Of a DNA stretch of 16,563 bases, positions 1 to 8,800 are shown one piece after another. Position numbers and translations under genes: made by a program. Within the stretch, counting starts at the first letter, position 1. The number at the start of each line of letters is the position of its first letter. A model generated the notes under the pieces. The model saw only the letters and a program-made list of their open reading frames with translations, had not been told where the DNA came from and searched no databases. Origin of the DNA: Pseudomonadota bacterium (GTDB lineage Bacteria; Pseudomonadota; Alphaproteobacteria; Sphingomonadales; Sphingomonadaceae); assembly GCA_023386515.1 (NCBI GenBank), contig JAEWJQ010000363.1, forward strand, positions 1-16,563, read 5' to 3'.

Positions 1-2128
1 CATGGAAGCCATAGGCGTCGGCGAGCAGATTGGGCTGGCCGTCGGGACGCGCGGTGATGCTGGCATAGGGCGCACCACCGGCCACCTGCCATTGGCTGTC
101 GTCGAACGCAGGGGCCGCTTCGGGCGATCCGGCGGCGGTGCGCCAGCCGGTCAGCTTCGGCAGCGTGAAGGGGGACGGGCCGGGTAGCGCGGCGGTGCGG
201 CTGCCGAGCATAGTCGTGCGCGTGGCGATCGCGGCGCCGTTCCATCGGATCGAGCGGACCGACGCGGGGGCCCACACCTCCAGCGGCGTCGCCTCACGCG
301 TGTCGCCGCTGAGCGACAGGGTGCCACGGGTGAGGTCGGCGCGGCGCAACAGCGCTGGCCCGCGCACCAGTGCCGGACCCTGCCGCCAATAACGTACCGC
401 CTCCGCCTCGTCGGTGAGGATCAAGGTCAGCGGCGGCCGTCCACCGCCCTCGACCGACACCACCGCCCGGCCGGCATGCGGATAGGACAGGATCAGGTCG
501 CCGCGTGACGCGTCGAACCGGCTCGTCGCCTGACCGTCGAGGACGCGAACGGTGGGGGCCGATGCGTAGCGCAGCGCCGTCTCGCCCGTCTCTCCAGCGC
601 GTCCGTACAGCAGCATCAGGTCGCGGTCGCCGAGCGGCAGCGTCGCCTGCAGTTCCGACGTCGAATAGACCAGCCGCTGCCCGCCCAGCGTCACGCCCGC
701 GATCAGCCATTTGGCGTCGAAGCCGTCGAGCCGCATCTGGCCTGCCTGCGGAAAGGTATAGCGGCCGTCGGGCAGATCGGCGGTGATCGTGAAGGCGTCG
801 TTGCTCTGCCCGTTCGACGGCTTGTGCGTCACCATCAGGAAACGCGCGTCGGTTTCCGGGCTGCGGTTGTGATAGGCCTGAACCTTGTCGGACGACACCG
901 TGACGGGGGCGGCCGGCACCATGCCGGCGAGCGAGGGCACGCTGGCGATGAGGCCGCCGAGCTGCTTCATCTCCTCCGCCTTTTCGCGGACCTCGCGATC
1001 CTCGGCGATGGCCGAGCCATAGTCGTAGCTGGTGAACACCACCGGTGCGGGCAGCCAGCCCCAGCTGGTGCCGCCATAGCCCATATAGACCGAATGGATG
1101 TCGATGCCGTTGGCGAGGTTGGTGCCGTAGAAGATGCGCTGGAAGCGCTTGCCGCGCTGGATCGCGTTACAGTCGTAGCCGCCGTTCGAGCCCCAATAGT
1201 CGAACCAGCCGCCACCGAATTCCGCCAGGAACGCCGGCGTGTCGGGCGAGGCGGAAGCGCCGCCCTTCGCACCACCCGGGCCGTAGAATCCCCAGTCGGG
1301 CGCGGCGACGCCGCGCGTCGGCTTGCCCTGCACGGTGCAGGTGCCGCCCGGATAGCCGTCGAAGGCGTAAAGGTCGTTTGGGCCCTTCACCACATTGGGA
1401 ACGCTCGAGCTTTCCGGCACCCAATAGCCGTTGCGCCCCTGGTCGTTGTGGAAGATCGGCACGGTGATGCCGTCGGCCCGCGCCTTGGCGTACAGGTGAT
1501 CCATGTACCGGCGCTGCGCCGGAGTGGTCGCGGACAGCTCGTTCTCGATCTGGTGGAGGATGACGCTGCCGCCGTTGTTGATCTGATGGCGCGCGATGAT
1601 CGCGTCGATGCGCGTCAGCCACTCGTCGGCCGCGGCCATATAGGCGGGATCGTCGGTCCGCGCCTTGCCACGCTGGTTGACCAGCCAGCCGGGGAAGCCG
1701 CCGCGCGACAGTTCGGCGTTCACATAGGGCCCGGCGCGGGTGATGACGTAGAGCCCTTCTTCCTGCGCCATGGTCAGCACCCGGTCCATGTCGCGGATGC
1801 CGGTAAAGTCGTACACGCCCTGTCTCGGGCTATGGTAGCCCCAGTCGAAATAGAGCGCGACGGTGTTGAAGCCGCTCGCCTTCATCTTCTGCAGGATGTC
1901 GCGCCACAGATCGGGGCTGGGTAGGCGGAAGGGGTGGAATTCGCTCGACCAGATCAGCTGGCGCTTGCCGTCGATCATCAAAGAGCGCGCGTCGTAGCTG
2001 ACCCGGCCGAAGGTCTTAATTGGGGCGGATAGATTCTCGGTCGGCCGCGCGACCTGGGCCGCCGCCGGCGCGCCGAGCAGCGCCAGCGCCGCTCCGCCGG
2101 CCAGAAGAGCCAGGCGGCGATCAGTCAT
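1..2128 (-). CDS. GH35 beta-galactosidase, fungal LacA-like, secreted (C-terminus off the left edge)
   Basis: Likely removes terminal beta-linked galactose, for example from RG-I galactan side chains. About 709 residues are visible with no stop, and the reading frame runs off the window edge. The start at 2128 gives a signal peptide (MTDRRLALLAGGAALALLGAPAAA, cleavage near residue 25, with an RR pair that might be Tat). The TIM barrel spans about residues 40-400. QIENEL carries the predicted acid/base E197 and LAEFGGGWFDYWG the predicted nucleophile E303; this spacing matches LacA-type GH35 enzymes. Residues about 400-515 (PQAGQMRLDGFDAKW, then LYGRAGET) resemble BetaGal_dom2. Around residues 650-690 a GWRTAAG..FDDSQW stretch resembles the start of a C-terminal jelly-roll domain. 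LacA enzymes run to roughly 900-1000 residues, so a few hundred are probably missing. Its start codon overlaps the end of rhaM by 8 bases, implying co-translation. Family assignment is firm; the natural substrate is inferred from context. Confidence 0.9.
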   Translation of the reverse strand, partial: MTDRRLALLAGGAALALLGAPAAAQVARPTENLSAPIKTFGRVSYDARSLMIDGKRQLIWSSEFHPFRLPSPDLWRDILQKMKASGFNTVALYFDWGYHSPRQGVYDFTGIRDMDRVLTMAQEEGLYVITRAGPYVNAELSRGGFPGWLVNQRGKARTDDPAYMAAADEWLTRIDAIIARHQINNGGSVILHQIENELSATTPAQRRYMDHLYAKARADGITVPIFHNDQGRNGYWVPESSSVPNVVKGPNDLYAFDGYPGGTCTVQGKPTRGVAAPDWGFYGPGGAKGGASASPDTPAFLAEFGGGWFDYWGSNGGYDCNAIQRGKRFQRIFYGTNLANGIDIHSVYMGYGGTSWGWLPAPVVFTSYDYGSAIAEDREVREKAEEMKQLGGLIASVPSLAGMVPAAPVTVSSDKVQAYHNRSPETDARFLMVTHKPSNGQSNDAFTITADLPDGRYTFPQAGQMRLDGFDAKWLIAGVTLGGQRLVYSTSELQATLPLGDRDLMLLYGRAGETGETALRYASAPTVRVLDGQATSRFDASRGDLILSYPHAGRAVVSVEGGGRPPLTLILTDEAEAVRYWRQGPALVRGPALLRRADLTRGTLSLSGDTREATPLEVWAPASVRSIRWNGAAIATRTTMLGSRTAALPGPSPFTLPKLTGWRTAAGSPEAAPAFDDSQWQVAGGAPYASITARPDGQPNLLADAYGFH

Positions 2129-2438
2129 GATGGAAGATCAGCGGCAGCGGCGTTTCGACGGGGCGGTTGTCCGCCTGCACCTCCATCAGCGGCGCCATAT
2201 GATCCCACCAGCGCTTCATCACCGGATGGTCGGGCAGAGCATCGCGGCGGTTGTCGTCGGCAAGCTTCAGCACCGCGAACAGCGCCAGCGTCTGCTCGTC
2301 GAGGAAGATCGAATAATCGTGGATGCCGCTGTCGGTCAGCAGCTGCGACAGTTCGGGCCAGATCGCGTCGTGACGGCGGCGATATTCGTCGATGACGCCG
2401 GGCTTCAGCTGCATCCGGAATGCGTGGATCGACGGCAT
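2121..2438 (-). CDS. rhaM: L-rhamnose mutarotase
   Basis: Interconverts the alpha and beta anomers of L-rhamnose in the cytoplasm, feeding whichever anomer the next enzyme uses. The product is 105 residues, matching the roughly 104 of E. coli RhaM. The family signature EYRRRHDAIWPEL (residues 18-30) carries the predicted catalytic H23 and nearby Y19. The second signature, HPVMKRWWDHMAPLM, holds the sugar-stacking tryptophan pair. The frame stays open upstream to 2513, but the start at 2438 is chosen because GGAGGG lies 6 bases before it and the family begins here. There is no signal peptide. It ends inside the start of the GH35 gene (8-base overlap) and lies 78 nt after the GH28 gene. With L-rhamnose 1-dehydrogenase in the same run, its job is probably supplying that enzyme rather than an isomerase; that link is inferred. 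Confidence 0.95.
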   Translation of the reverse strand: MPSIHAFRMQLKPGVIDEYRRRHDAIWPELSQLLTDSGIHDYSIFLDEQTLALFAVLKLADDNRRDALPDHPVMKRWWDHMAPLMEVQADNRPVETPLPLIFHHD

Positions 2439-2516
2439 TGGCTTCCCTCCCTGCGACCCATTATGTGGCATTGGTCTATAGAATTTGGTACACGCGTCAC
2501 ACGGGCGCGTCAAATG

Positions 2517-4034
2517 CTAAGAGCGCCAGGCGGGCGTCCCGCGCACCGTCAGGGCGGTGACATCGTCGGCGAGGATGGCCGGCCGCGCGTCGCCGGCCGT
2601 GGCCAGATGCAGGCGGTCGATCGTCACGCCGCGCGCGTGGCGCATCCACAGGCCCCAGGCGGGGGTCGGACCGAACATGCTGGGCTCGGGATAGGCCTCA
2701 GCCAGCTCGCCCGGCCGGCGCGCCGCATCGTCCGTCGTGCCGCCACCGCGGTAGGACAGGGTGATGTCGCTCAGCGCGACATTCTCGACCGGGCGCGACG
2801 ACAGGCCGGCGATCGTCGCGGCAAAGCGGTGGTCGATGCCGTCGGCCGTGATCTGCGCGATTCGCACGTCGCGGATCGCGCCGATGCCGGTGCCGGCCGG
2901 GCCGCGACGCCGATCGCCGATGCGCAGGAACAGCGGCGCCGTGGTGACGTCGGTCATCGTCAGCCGTTGCGCGACGATCCGTTCCATCACCCCACCGTCG
3001 ACGGTCTCCAACGCCAAGCCGCGGCAATGGGCGAAGCGGCAATCCTCGATCGTGATGTCGCGGTAGCCGCCGTTGCTTTCCGTCCCCAGCTTGATCCGGC
3101 CGGTGACCCGGTCGCGATCGGGAGCGACCTGCTGCGTCGTCGATCGGCGGCCGTCGAGCATCGTGCCGAGGTCATAGCCGGACACGGCGCAGTCGCGGAT
3201 AGAGATCCGCTCCGCCGCCATGCGCTCGCCGAGCGCCAGACTGCTCTTCACGACGATCGCGTCATCATTGGGCGTGTTGACCCGGCAGCGCCGAACCACG
3301 ACGTCCTGGACGCAGTCGAGGTCGATCCCGTCGCGGTCGGTGTCGATCGCCAGATCCTCGATCGTCAGGTGACGGGTGCCGGTCGCCAATATGGCGAAAT
3401 GGCCGCAGCGCAGCATCGAGAAGTCCGACAGGCGGATGTCGCGGCCGCCACGCAGCGCGATCGCCTTGTTACCCAGCCCCTGCATGCGCGCGACATCGGG
3501 TTCCAGTCGCGCGATCTCGGCGGCGCTCATCTGCCGCATCGACAGGGGGCGTTCCCCGGTCTGCGCCTTCCAGCGCGCGCCGGGGCCGTCGCGGGTCAGG
3601 CCGAGCCCGTCGATCAGACCGGGGCCGACGATCGCCGCTTGTTCGATCCCGTCGCCCCAGAACAGGCTGTTGTGCCAGTGGCTGTGGCCGAAATCCTGGT
3701 ACAATTGCTCGCCGCGATCCTCCGGCAGGTCGTAGCGGCCGGCGTGCCGGGCGGGATCGGCGGCCTCGATCACCGCGCCCTTGGCGAAGGCGAGCGTGAC
3801 CCGGCTGTGCAGGCGGATCGAGAAGCACAGGTAACGGCCGGCGGGGATCACCACCGTGCCGCCACCGGCCCGCGCCGCGGCGGCGATCGCGGCATTGAAG
3901 GCCGCGGTGTCGAGCGCTTGCCCGTCGCCGCGCGCGCCATGATCGCGCACGTCGAAGGTCGCGGCGGCATGGGCCGGGAAGGGGAGGACGCTCGCCGCCA
4001 TGCCCAGCCCGACCTGCCGCCGCGTCCAGGTCAT
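2517..4034 (-). CDS. GH28-like right-handed beta-helix enzyme, Tat-exported (probable rhamnogalacturonan/galacturonan oligomer hydrolase)
   Basis: A 505-residue pectinase-fold protein. It begins with a Tat-like leader (MTWTRRQVGLGMAASVLPFPAHA, cleavage near 23), so it is probably exported folded to the periplasm. A pectate_lyase_3/GH28 N-terminal segment follows (FDVRDHGARGDG, then GGGTVVIPAGRY), and then parallel beta-helix repeats. Two GH28 catalytic regions are recognisable: DTDRDGIDLD (D235) and NDDAIVVKS (D257, D258). The usual GHG histidine is not visible. The usual RIK position appears to be GLALETVDGG (339-348), while the RIK at 313-315 sits in the different conserved-looking block GRIKLGTESNGG. 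The C-terminal YPEPSMFGPTPAWGLWMRH block is typical of bacterial GH28 enzymes. The gene begins 4 nt after the rhamnose dehydrogenase stop, so the two are co-transcribed. It may be a rhamnogalacturonidase or exo-galacturonidase; exact specificity cannot be read from sequence. Confidence 0.8.
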   Translation of the reverse strand: MTWTRRQVGLGMAASVLPFPAHAAATFDVRDHGARGDGQALDTAAFNAAIAAAARAGGGTVVIPAGRYLCFSIRLHSRVTLAFAKGAVIEAADPARHAGRYDLPEDRGEQLYQDFGHSHWHNSLFWGDGIEQAAIVGPGLIDGLGLTRDGPGARWKAQTGERPLSMRQMSAAEIARLEPDVARMQGLGNKAIALRGGRDIRLSDFSMLRCGHFAILATGTRHLTIEDLAIDTDRDGIDLDCVQDVVVRRCRVNTPNDDAIVVKSSLALGERMAAERISIRDCAVSGYDLGTMLDGRRSTTQQVAPDRDRVTGRIKLGTESNGGYRDITIEDCRFAHCRGLALETVDGGVMERIVAQRLTMTDVTTAPLFLRIGDRRRGPAGTGIGAIRDVRIAQITADGIDHRFAATIAGLSSRPVENVALSDITLSYRGGGTTDDAARRPGELAEAYPEPSMFGPTPAWGLWMRHARGVTIDRLHLATAGDARPAILADDVTALTVRGTPAWRS

Positions 4035-4038
4035 CGCC

Positions 4039-4800
4039 TTACTGCAGGTTCACGTAGGCGCCGCCGTCGACCAGCAGCGAGGCGCCGGTGACATAGGACG
4101 ACAGGTCGGAGGCGAGGAAGACGGTCGGACCGACCAGATCGTCGGGCTGGCCCAGCCGGCCGAGCGGCACGCGGCCTTCCATATACTTGCGCTTGCCCTC
4201 GTCGGCGAGGTCGTCCTTGTTGATGTCGGTGAGGATCGTACCCGGGAACAGCGAGTTGCAGCGGATGCCGTGCTTGCCGAGCGCGATCGCCACCGATTGC
4301 ATCAGCGAATGCAGCCCCGCCTTGGTCGGCGTGTAATGCGTCTGATATTCGCCGCCGACGAGCGCGGAGATCGACGACATGGCGATGATCGACCCGCCAT
4401 CGCCCTGCGCCACCATCTGGTTGGCCGCCGCCTGCACCATGAAATAGGCGCCGTGCAGATTGACGCGCATCGTCCGCTCGAACGTCTCGACCGGCATGTC
4501 GAGGAAGGCGTGGAACGGACAGATGCCGGCATTGTTGACGAAGACGTCGACGCGGCCGAGCGCGTCCGTCGCGCGACCGACGAAATCCTTCGCCGTCTGC
4601 GGATCGGCGACGTCGCCCTGGATCGCGACCCCCTTGCGGCCGAGCGCTTCGATCTCCTTGACCGCGCTGTCGGCACCCGCGCTGTCGCGGGCGAAGTTCA
4701 GCGCGACGTCGGCGCCGTGGCGGGCGCAGCCGATCGCCACGGCACGGCCGATGCCGGCCGAGGCCCCGGTGACCAGCACGGTCTTGCCTGCAAGTAACAT
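4039..4800 (-). CDS. L-rhamnose 1-dehydrogenase (SDR family, NAD(P)+)
   Basis: Oxidises L-rhamnose to L-rhamnono-lactone, the first step of the non-phosphorylative rhamnose pathway, in the cytoplasm. The 253-residue protein is a classical short-chain dehydrogenase: cofactor loop TGASAGIG (11-18), NNAG (89-92), N114, catalytic S143, Y156 and K160. Several stretches match, from memory, the characterised Azotobacter/Sphingomonas rhamnose dehydrogenases (LRA1): NNAGICPFHAFLDMP, SSISALVGGEYQTHYTPTKAG, TDINKDDL, RVPLGRLGQPDDL and the VDGG..VNLQ terminus. The start at 4800 is preferred over 4818 because GCAGGAG precedes it by about 7 bases and the relatives begin MLL at this point. It opens the run that continues with GH28, rhaM and GH35. 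The later pathway enzymes (lactonase, dehydratase, aldolase or hydrolase) are not in the window. Another sugar dehydrogenase is possible but less likely. Confidence 0.87.
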   Translation of the reverse strand: MLLAGKTVLVTGASAGIGRAVAIGCARHGADVALNFARDSAGADSAVKEIEALGRKGVAIQGDVADPQTAKDFVGRATDALGRVDVFVNNAGICPFHAFLDMPVETFERTMRVNLHGAYFMVQAAANQMVAQGDGGSIIAMSSISALVGGEYQTHYTPTKAGLHSLMQSVAIALGKHGIRCNSLFPGTILTDINKDDLADEGKRKYMEGRVPLGRLGQPDDLVGPTVFLASDLSSYVTGASLLVDGGAYVNLQ

Positions 4801-4835
4801 CGTCTTCTCCTGCGTCATGGTGCCGTTTCCTCAAG

Positions 4836-4929
4836 CGTCATCCCGCGAAGGCGGGGGTGAGAACCGCAGCGCATAGCCATCATCCGCAGCGTCAGCGTTT
4901 TCCGGATCCCCGCCGGCGCGGGAATGACG
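4836..4929. repeat. REP-like inverted repeat between the regulator and the rhamnose dehydrogenase
   Basis: Two arms face each other: CGTCATCCCGCGAAGGCGGG at 4836-4855 and, inverted, a close copy at 4906-4929 whose reverse complement reads CGTCATTCCCGCGCCGGCGG. Each arm also folds on itself (CCCGC..GCGGG). The motif resembles a palindromic intergenic repeat that I recall being dispersed in sphingomonad and other proteobacterial genomes. It fills most of the 152-bp gap and sits just after the regulator stop, so it may reduce read-through, but there is no T-tract. Only this pair occurs in the window. Confidence 0.65.
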
Positions 4930-4952
4930 ACTGACGACGGACCAGGCCCTCG

Positions 4953-5762
4953 TCAGTCCGCGCTCGGTTCGTAACCCAATTCGTGGCTGATCGCGTTGGC
5001 GGTGCCGCGGACCTCGTCGGTCAGCGTCGTCATCCGGGCATCGCTCATATATTGCGCGGCGCTCGACACGCTGATCGCGCCGACGATCTTGCCCGCCGCA
5101 TCGCGGATCGGCGCGGCGACGCAGCGGATCTGATCCTCATTCTCCTCGAGGTCGAAGGCGCGGCCACAGGAGGCATAGCCCTGCATCCGCTCGTGCCAGA
5201 CGGCATGATCCGCCTTGGGCGCACCCATCGCCTGATCGGCGTCGAAGCGCTCGCGCCAATAGGCCGGGCTGTGGTCGATCATCAGCGCCTTGCCGAGCCC
5301 GGTCGAGGTCAGCGGCTGGCGATCGCCCACGCGGCTGGAGATGGTGATGCGACGCCGGCCCGGCACCTTGTCGAGGTAGAGCGCGCGGTCGCCGTCGAGA
5401 ATGCCGAGGTGGACGGTGTCCTCGGTAGCGGCGGCGAGTTCTTCGAGATGTGGCCGCGCGACCTGGACGAGATCGGCCTGCGCCTGCGCCAGCGTGCCGA
5501 GCAGCAGCAGCTTCGGCCCGAGGCGATAGCCCGCGCGCGGCGTGAAGGCGAGATAGCCGCGATCGACCAGCGCGGAGAGTAACCGGTGCGTCGTGCTCTT
5601 GGTCAGGTCGAGCCGCGCGGCGAGCTCGCTGAGCGTCAGCATTTCGTGACTGACGGCCTCGATCAGGTCGAGGCCGCGCATCAGCGTCTGGCTGCCGGCG
5701 CCGACCGGCCCACCGGCGGCGTCAGCCTTGTCCATCACTGTCGTCGCCGTCTGCATGTCCAT
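4953..5762 (-). CDS. IclR-family transcriptional regulator
   Basis: A 269-residue DNA-binding regulator. After a low-complexity N-terminus of about 23 residues comes the winged helix-turn-helix (about 24-85), with the helices in LSELAARLDLTKSTTHRLLSAL-like sequence near 44-65 and the wing at GYLAFTPRAGYRLG. A linker helix leads to the IclR effector-binding domain (about 100-262), recognisable by VHLGILDGDRALYLDKV, PLTSTGLGKAL and IRCVAAPIRDAAGKIVGAISVS; C214 lies in the ligand-pocket region. The start at 5762 has GGGGAGG about 11 bases upstream; an ATG at 5756 is an alternative. It lies between TBDR 1 and the rhamnose/GH operon, all on the same strand, so it probably controls part of this pectin locus in response to a sugar-acid or sugar ligand. 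Members of this family control pectin genes elsewhere (KdgR). Ligand and operator are unknown here. Confidence 0.92.
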   Translation of the reverse strand: MDMQTATTVMDKADAAGGPVGAGSQTLMRGLDLIEAVSHEMLTLSELAARLDLTKSTTHRLLSALVDRGYLAFTPRAGYRLGPKLLLLGTLAQAQADLVQVARPHLEELAAATEDTVHLGILDGDRALYLDKVPGRRRITISSRVGDRQPLTSTGLGKALMIDHSPAYWRERFDADQAMGAPKADHAVWHERMQGYASCGRAFDLEENEDQIRCVAAPIRDAAGKIVGAISVSSAAQYMSDARMTTLTDEVRGTANAISHELGYEPSAD

Positions 5763-5810
5763 GCTTTAAGGTGCCTCCCCGCACACTGGCAATCGCTATC
5801 CGCCCGCCCC

Positions 5811-5846
5811 GCAAGAAACGCCGGCCATCACCGCGGATGGCCGGCG
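5811..5846 (-). terminator. Rho-independent terminator of TonB receptor 1
   Basis: A perfect 11-bp stem, CGCCGGCCATC (5819-5829) and GATGGCCGGCG (5836-5846), closes a 6-nt loop. Read on the minus strand it is followed by TTTCTTGC, a short T-rich tail. It lies about 22 bases after the receptor stop codon and upstream of the IclR gene, separating the two transcripts. Confidence 0.8.
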
Positions 5847-5868
5847 GGGGAGGAACGGACGACCGGCG

Positions 5869-8800
5869 TCAGAACTTGACCTGTACGCCCGCGAAGAAAC
5901 GCTGGCCCGGATAATAGACTTCCGACGTGCCGATGTTCTTGATGTAGGTCTTCGAATATTCCTTGTTGATGTTCTGCATCTCCATGAACAGGCTGTAATG
6001 CCATTCCGGGAAGCGGAACGTGATCTTGCCGTCGAGATAGCCTTCGCCCTTGCGATAGATCGGCAGGTTGCCGTTGTTCGCGTCGGACGCCACCGACAGC
6101 CAGTCGGACCGGTAATTGTAGGCGAGGCGGGCGTTCAGCCAGTCTTTGTCGTAGAAGATGCTGGCATTGTACGTCCACTTCGACAGGCCGGGATATTCGG
6201 TCAGCGGCTGGCCGGTGCCGGCGTTGGTCAGGTTGGTACGGATGGCCCGTGCCCAAGTGACGTTGCCGCTGGCGCCGAGGCCCTTCAGCACGCCGGGCAG
6301 GAAGGTGAAGAAGGTCTGCGCACTCGCCTCGATGCCGTCGAGCAGCGCGCCGAAACCGTTCACCGGCTGGCGGACGGTGTAGGTGATGCCGTCGCCGAAC
6401 AGGTCGACGCCCGACCGCGTCACGTTGGGAATGACGAAGCTCTTCTCGTACTTCTTGTAATAGCCCAAGCTAATCAGCGTATCCTTGTTGGGATACCAGG
6501 ACAGGTTCACTTCCCACTGATCGGCGCGATACGGCTTGAGCGCGGGATTACCTGCCGTGCAAACGTCATCGGCAGCGGCGACCGTGGTGTCGTCGAGGCA
6601 GTTGATGTTGGGTACGAGATCCGTCGGCAGCGGACGGGCCAGATTCTTTGCCCAATTGGCGCGGAAGACCAGGTCCGGCGTGATTTCCAGCGCCGCGTTG
6701 AATGCGGGCAGAATGTCCGTGTAGCTGTTCTTCAGCGTTGCCTGCTGTACCGCCAGCGTTACGGTCTCGATCGTGCCGGTCGGCGTAAATCGCGTAACGC
6801 GGCTGGTGTTCGAACCGGTCGCATTATCCTTGGTGAAGATATAGCGGATGCCGCCATTGCCGGTCAGGCGCATGCCGAGGATGCGCGTTTCGATATTCGC
6901 CTTCAAATAACCGGCGGCGATCGTCTCGTCGATGCGCAGGGATGGAATCTGGGGGCGGCCGTTCGCCTGGCGCACCAGATCGTGGTCGAAGCCCGACAGG
7001 TCGTAGAAAATGCCGAGCGTCTTGGGATCGAAATTGGCGAAGGCGACGCGGCTGGGCAGCGTGCCGGGCGCACCCTGCAACCCGGTGAACAGCGGCGCCC
7101 CACCGGTCTGCGTACCGAGCGCGGAGATCAGATTGGCATATTCCGTCCGCGTCAAATAATAGGTGCTGCCGTTAACCCGCTGCGGCACCGTCGCCGCATC
7201 GACCACCTGCGTATTGTACGTGACGTTGGCCGTGCTTTGATAGACCAACGGGGTGACACCGGGCGCGGACAGCAACTGCGCGCCGCCGCCGTCATAGCGG
7301 GTGTAATGTTGCCAGCGGAATTGCCCGCCGTATTCGATGCTCTTCAACGGACCCCATTCGGTCAGCCAATCGGCGTCGAACTTGAGCTGATCTTCGCTGT
7401 TGCCATATTCGCTCGGCCGGTAGTTGAGGGTCGGGCCGGCCTGGCCGGTATTACCAGCGCGGGCATAGTTGGTGTAGATCGATGGATCGGCCGGATTGAT
7501 ATTGCTCGGATAGATGAAGGCCGGAATGCCCAAGGCGTTGCGCGTGTCGATCGTCATCCCCGCCACGCCAGTGCTCAGCGAGATGAGGTTGGTGTCGCTA
7601 TTGGTGTCAGCCGAGCTGTGGGAGGCGAGGCCCTTGAAGGTGAACCGATCAAAGGTCCAATCGAATCCCGTCTGGAAATACTTCGACTGTTGATGATACG
7701 CGAAGTCGCGCCGCTGCACGTTCAAGATGTTGCTTGAGCCGTTGTAGTTCGGCGCCGCGGCGGTGCCGATGTTCACCGAGTTGAGCGCCGTCGTGTAGCT
7801 GGTGACCACGTGGTTCGCGTCGACGGTCGACGTGCCCAGCGTGACCTGCGGCGTCGAGCTGGTGCCGAGCGACGGGTCGGTTTGAAAGCGCTGGTATCGC
7901 GAAATGTCGAGAGAGTAGTTGGTGTCGAACAGGCGCTGGTCGCGGTTGTTGATCTGCGCTTCTGCATAGGCGCGGAAGTTGTCGGCGAATTCGTACTGTG
8001 CGGTGAAGTCGCCCGAGAAACGCTTGTCCCGACGAACGAGATTGCGATAGCGCGGCACCCGCGCAACCCAGTCATAGAACTGGCTTTCGCAGGCGGCGCG
8101 CCGGGTCGCGAAGGTCGCCGTTGCAGTCGCGCCGACGTTCGCGCAGCTCGCATAGGTGTTGAAGTTAGAGTAATTGGGGTCGGCGACGGTCTTAGAATTT
8201 GAGTGATCGAAGTCCGCGAAGCGTGCGTAATTGGTGTTGCTGGCGTAATCCTGCCGCGTCGTCTTGTCGTCGTAGGTGACGTTGAGCAGCACGCCCAACC
8301 GATCGGTGATGAACGACGGCGTGCCGACGACCAGGGTGCCACGCGGACGCCAGTCCTGCGTCGTGTCGAGATGCTGCGCCGAGGCAACGGCGGTGGCGAG
8401 CCACTTCTTCAGTTCGAGCGGCTTGCGCGTCTCGATCGACACGGTGCCGCCGATGCCGCCCTCGGTCAGGTCGACCGAATAGCCCTTGTAGACGTCGATC
8501 GACTTGACCAGCTCGGTGGCGAGTTCGCGGAAGTCGCCTTGGCGGCTGCCGAGCGCGGAGGCCTGGCTGACGCCGTTGATCTCGACGCGGTTCAGTTCGG
8601 GCTGGACGCCGCGGATCGACACCTGCGTGCCCTCGCCGAAGTCGCGGTCCAGCTGCACGCCGGTGACGCGGGCAAGGCTGTCGCCGACGTTCTTGTCGGG
8701 GAAGCTGGCGATGTCGTCGGCGACGATCGAATCGACCACGGTGCCGGCGTTGCGCTTGCGGGCGATCGCCGATTGCAACGAGGCGCGGGTGCCGACGACG

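Noticed and set aside
2121..2513. Longer rhaM starting at 2513
   Set aside because: The extra 25 residues are not part of the family, and a strong GGAGGG lies just before the start at 2438.
2127..4091. A 654-residue open frame on the plus strand opposite GH28 and rhaM
   Set aside because: Antisense of two convincing genes; arginine-, glutamine- and aspartate-rich low-complexity translation without any motif.
4801..4818. ATG at 4818 as start of the rhamnose dehydrogenase
   Set aside because: In frame with a possible GAGG upstream, but known relatives start with MLL at 4800, which has its own well-spaced GCAGGAG.
4836..4929. CRISPR or insertion-sequence remnant
   Set aside because: Only two inverted arms, no regular spacers, no transposase fragment and no target-site duplication; a REP-like palindrome fits better.
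5998..7737. A 579-residue plus-strand open frame opposite TonB receptor 1
   Set aside because: Shadow of the receptor barrel; no domain, and no promoter or ribosome site of its own that I can see.
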